Source of the DNA: Neolewinella agarilytica
GTDB lineage: Bacteria > Bacteroidota > Bacteroidia > Chitinophagales > Saprospiraceae
Direction of reading: 5' to 3'
DNA: 64,000 bases
Assembly (NCBI RefSeq): GCF_900110645.1
Contig: NZ_FOFB01000008.1
Location: 124,001 to 188,000, forward strand
This document shows, piece by piece, positions 61,268 to 64,000 of the stretch. The notes beneath the pieces are model-generated. The model did no database searches, was not told the DNA's origin, and was given only the letters and a program-made list of their open reading frames with translations. The stretch's first letter is position 1, and each line of letters starts with the position of its first letter. Both the position numbers and the translations under genes were made by a program.

Positions 61268-61354
61268 ATGAAAGTTCCCCCAGATAAAAAAACAGTTCTA
61301 AGGGACAACTAATGCTTCCGTTCGCGCCTTTAGAAAGGGTTAACCCCCTACCGA

Positions 61355-64000
61355 ATGAACGGAGTTTTTCGCGAGATCTGGACAAACCTTTCTGCCACCG
61401 AACGAGACGTTGCCACTGCCCTGAGCGTGGTTTACGAAGAACGTTCCGTGCTTGACCTATCCCGACTTCTTAACAAAATTGGCCTGCAGCCGCCAGTTGG
61501 CGAGTCTCGTTTTACCCATGCAGTTACGGAGCAGATTGTCCATAAATTGCACGAACTGGGTATTGCCGACCGACATGACGACCGCACCTGGCGCATTGCC
61601 GAAGAGCACAGTGAGTCCATCATGCGGCGTGCCAGCCGCCGGCCGGACTTTCCTCACCTGCTCAATGAGGTCCGTCGGGAGTTACCCTACAAGACCTACT
61701 GGCAACCCTCCAGCCCATTCGCGCTGATGCGTGAAATTCGCATCGCTTTTTACTTGCAGCAAGAGGCTAATTTTGACCGGCTGCAGAAAGAGACGGAAAC
61801 CTTCTATCCCGATCAGGCAAAAACGGGTATTTTCATTAATCCGCTTTTCGCCGAGTTCGATGCCCGCTGGGTTGACAAGCTATTACCAGCCTGGCAGGAA
61901 ATCAATGTCCGCAACGCTTTCCGTAAAGCAATTCTGACGTTGGAACCACTAGCTCCTTTGGTAGAATTTCTGGAACAATATGATGGCATCCGGGAACCCT
62001 CCGCCGGGATTCTCCGCGAGCTGCTCTGTGAAGCCTTCGTCTTACAAGGGGCCTGGAGCCGGCTACAACTCTGGGCTGACCTGGAAACGGAGCCCTGGCG
62101 TAAGGCCGCTATGAACCTTGTTTATCATGTTCTGCGGGACGATGATGAAGGAGCGTTGGAGCTAATTGGCGATGTTCGGAAGGGATATGAAAGAGAATTT
62201 GGCAGCAAGTTCCCCGCTCACCTGGCGGGATATTTTTATCTGCTGGCACTGCTGCGGAACGGCGGGGTTAAAAGTGCGGAAGGGATTGGTCGCCACCTGG
62301 AAAGCATTGACCCAACGCAGAACCTGCGCCTCGGAGGCACCTATCTGGTTCTGCGATCCTTATTCGCCTACCTCCGTAATGATGAGCATGCCCAACTGGT
62401 AGCAAGCGATGGGTTGATGCGGGCGGAGAAAAATGCTTTTACCCACACCTTTCAGGCGCTTTACCGGATGTGGACGGACAGTTCCACCGACCCGGTCGAT
62501 ACAGCCTACCTGGAGATGCTGGACGCTCTGCGGGACAAAGCCCAGGTGAACGGCTACCACTGGGTGGAGATGGAAATCACCAAAGTATTGGCTTCCCGGC
62601 ATCCTGAGGAGGATGCGCGTAAAGCTTTTGCCGCCCGGGCGGATGCACTCAGTGAAAAACTGCACATCTTTTCTTTGTCCGATGCGATGCCTCGCATTGA
62701 GCCCTGGGAACGAGCGCTCGAGGTCCTGGCCAGCATGGGCCCCTCAGAACAGCGTAATGATAAGCGGTCAAAAAAGACTGCCCGTTTTGTCTGGTTCGTG
62801 GATTTTGAAAAGAAAGAGCTCGAACCGCGTGAGCAAACACTTGGTAAAAACGGGAGCTGGTCCAAGGGCCGTAAAGTTGCCCTCAAGCGCGTCAAGCAGG
62901 GAGAAGTGGCGGGCATGACTCCCCAAGACGTCAGTGTCGCCCAGGCCATTGAAGAGGATTACAGCAAGTATCACCCTAACGGCCATTATCAAATCCGCTA
63001 CGAGGATGCCTTACTGGCATTGGTGGGCCACCCTAACCTATACCTCATCCAGAACCCTGCGGTAGGCGTAGACCTGGTGCGCAGAAACCCTCAGCTTCTG
63101 ATTGAAGAAGGTGATAATCGCCTTTACCTCCGTTTCGCGCAGGAATTCAGCGGTACGGGCGTTCAGGTCGTTAAGGAGACGCCTACCCGGTATCAGGTCA
63201 TTGAAGTCAATGAGTCCCATGATAATATCCACCGACAAATTGGCGATGGACTGGAGATACCCAAAAGGGCCCGTCACCGCTTGCAGGAAGTGAGCAGAAA
63301 CCTGAGCAAGGTTGTCGAGGTGCAAAGCACCCTGAGTGGCGTAATTGATGACGTGGATGAGGCGAAGACAGACGAGCGGACTTACGTCCACCTTCTCCCT
63401 ATTGGAGAAACCTTTAAGGTGGAGTTTTTCGTAAAGCCGCTTCCGGACGATGACCAATACTTTAAGCCTGGCCGTGGCCGCAGCAAAGTGATCGGTGAAA
63501 AAGATGGCCAGCGCCGCCTGGCTGAACGCAATATGGCCCGGGAGCTGGAGGCTGCCGAGAAAGTTATTATCGATACCCCGACGCTGCAAAAACTGGTGCA
63601 CCGGGATTACGAATGGCAGGTTGATGAAGTTGAAGACTGTCTCAACATCCTGCTCGAACTGCAGCCATTACGTGCACTGGACCACATCGTATTAGAGCAC
63701 CCCCGCGGAGAGAAAATACGCCTGGTGGGTAGTGTCGACTTCGGGGACCTGAGCCTCGGGGTGAAAGAGAAAGCCGGTTGGTTTGACGTGGAAGGAGAGC
63801 TGGTAGTCGACGACAATCAGGTCATCAACTTCCGGGAGCTGATGGATAAGGTGGCGGAAAACGAACAGAGCAAATTTATCCAGCTTAGCGAAGGCCAGTA
63901 TGTAGCCCTTACGGAAAACCTCCGCCGCAAATTGCGCGAGATGGAAGGGCTGCTGAGCAACGGCAAAGACGGCCTGCAACTACACCCGCTGGCTGCGGGG
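61355..64000 (+). CDS. SNF2-type helicase, N-terminal 882 codons (gene continues past the window)
   Basis: The frame opens at ATG 61355 (MNGVFREIWTNLSATERDVA) and is uninterrupted for 882 codons to the last base. The visible part is the long N-terminal region of large Bacteroidota SNF2 helicases: a helical domain, then beta-rich SNF2-associated segments (YEDALLALVGHPNLYLIQNP, LLELQPLRALDHIVLEHP, WFDVEGELVVDDNQV), and the pre-helicase hinge LTENLRRKLREMEGLLS followed by LHPLAAG. The ATPase core with Walker motifs would begin just beyond the window, so helicase identity is inferred. A chromatin-like translocase or defence-associated SNF2 role cannot be distinguished here. Confidence 0.68.
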   Translation, partial: MNGVFREIWTNLSATERDVATALSVVYEERSVLDLSRLLNKIGLQPPVGESRFTHAVTEQIVHKLHELGIADRHDDRTWRIAEEHSESIMRRASRRPDFPHLLNEVRRELPYKTYWQPSSPFALMREIRIAFYLQQEANFDRLQKETETFYPDQAKTGIFINPLFAEFDARWVDKLLPAWQEINVRNAFRKAILTLEPLAPLVEFLEQYDGIREPSAGILRELLCEAFVLQGAWSRLQLWADLETEPWRKAAMNLVYHVLRDDDEGALELIGDVRKGYEREFGSKFPAHLAGYFYLLALLRNGGVKSAEGIGRHLESIDPTQNLRLGGTYLVLRSLFAYLRNDEHAQLVASDGLMRAEKNAFTHTFQALYRMWTDSSTDPVDTAYLEMLDALRDKAQVNGYHWVEMEITKVLASRHPEEDARKAFAARADALSEKLHIFSLSDAMPRIEPWERALEVLASMGPSEQRNDKRSKKTARFVWFVDFEKKELEPREQTLGKNGSWSKGRKVALKRVKQGEVAGMTPQDVSVAQAIEEDYSKYHPNGHYQIRYEDALLALVGHPNLYLIQNPAVGVDLVRRNPQLLIEEGDNRLYLRFAQEFSGTGVQVVKETPTRYQVIEVNESHDNIHRQIGDGLEIPKRARHRLQEVSRNLSKVVEVQSTLSGVIDDVDEAKTDERTYVHLLPIGETFKVEFFVKPLPDDDQYFKPGRGRSKVIGEKDGQRRLAERNMARELEAAEKVIIDTPTLQKLVHRDYEWQVDEVEDCLNILLELQPLRALDHIVLEHPRGEKIRLVGSVDFGDLSLGVKEKAGWFDVEGELVVDDNQVINFRELMDKVAENEQSKFIQLSEGQYVALTENLRRKLREMEGLLSNGKDGLQLHPLAAG

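Overview
The window looks like chromosomal DNA from a Bacteroidota bacterium, most probably of the Saprospiria (Lewinella-like). The grounds are: a PorW/SprE-type lipoprotein of the type IX secretion system (T9SS), a DUF1501 protein with a T9SS-type C-terminal sorting domain, a GLPGLI-family protein beside a TonB-dependent receptor, many short lipoproteins, and -7 promoter boxes of the Bacteroidota form TAnnTTTG. Most of the DNA is GC-rich. AT-rich islands lie near 40.9-41.5 kb and 50.05-51.6 kb. I found no rRNA, tRNA, CRISPR array or complete insertion sequence.

Layout. 0-7 kb: the start of an RsmI-like methyltransferase gene, an SDR dehydrogenase, a REP-like array, a GMC oxidoreductase, then a fadN-fadA beta-oxidation operon. 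7-19 kb: two small overlapping lipoproteins, a tandem repeat, an M23 peptidase, PorW/SprE, a glycosyltransferase, an ScfR/RamB-like XRE regulator, a serine hydrolase, an outer-membrane protein, a GH73-like protein lacking its catalytic Glu, and a 38-residue lipoprotein. 19-30 kb: aconitase, a planctomycete-style pair (PSD1/cytochrome plus DUF1501), a Tat-exported NHL protein, a membrane regulator and a LamG-like exported protein. 30-41 kb: a MITE-like element, radical SAM, dipeptide epimerase, K+ channel, MeaB, LemA-TPM-TPM, and a DUF1800-DUF1501 pair destined for T9SS. 41-50 kb: adenine deaminase, a polysaccharide-initiating sugar transferase with a Gfo/Idh oxidoreductase, DJ-1/PfpI, YceI and Gnd. 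50-64 kb: a Cys-rich exported protein, GLPGLI and TonB receptor, a second mini-element, twin membrane proteins, RpiB, Zwf, a sodium/solute symporter and the N-terminal 882 codons of an SNF2-type helicase.

How parts may work together. A near-perfect palindrome, AGCGAATTTTCGCT, occurs three times: before the SDR gene, before fadN-fadA, and (13 of 14 bases) before the ScfR-like regulator gene. This suggests a small autoregulated fatty-acid regulon. Zwf, RpiB and Gnd supply the pentose phosphate pathway but are split by a partly AT-rich block. PorW and the sorting-domain DUF1501 protein belong to the same secretion route.

The strongest unexplained signal is a dispersed short repeat with core GCGCGGACGCAGGTGCAAAG. 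About 18 copies occur in both orientations, in intergenic DNA and inside genes; one forms the end of a signal peptide. Two non-autonomous elements, each with terminal inverted repeats and 9-10 bp direct repeats, are also visible.
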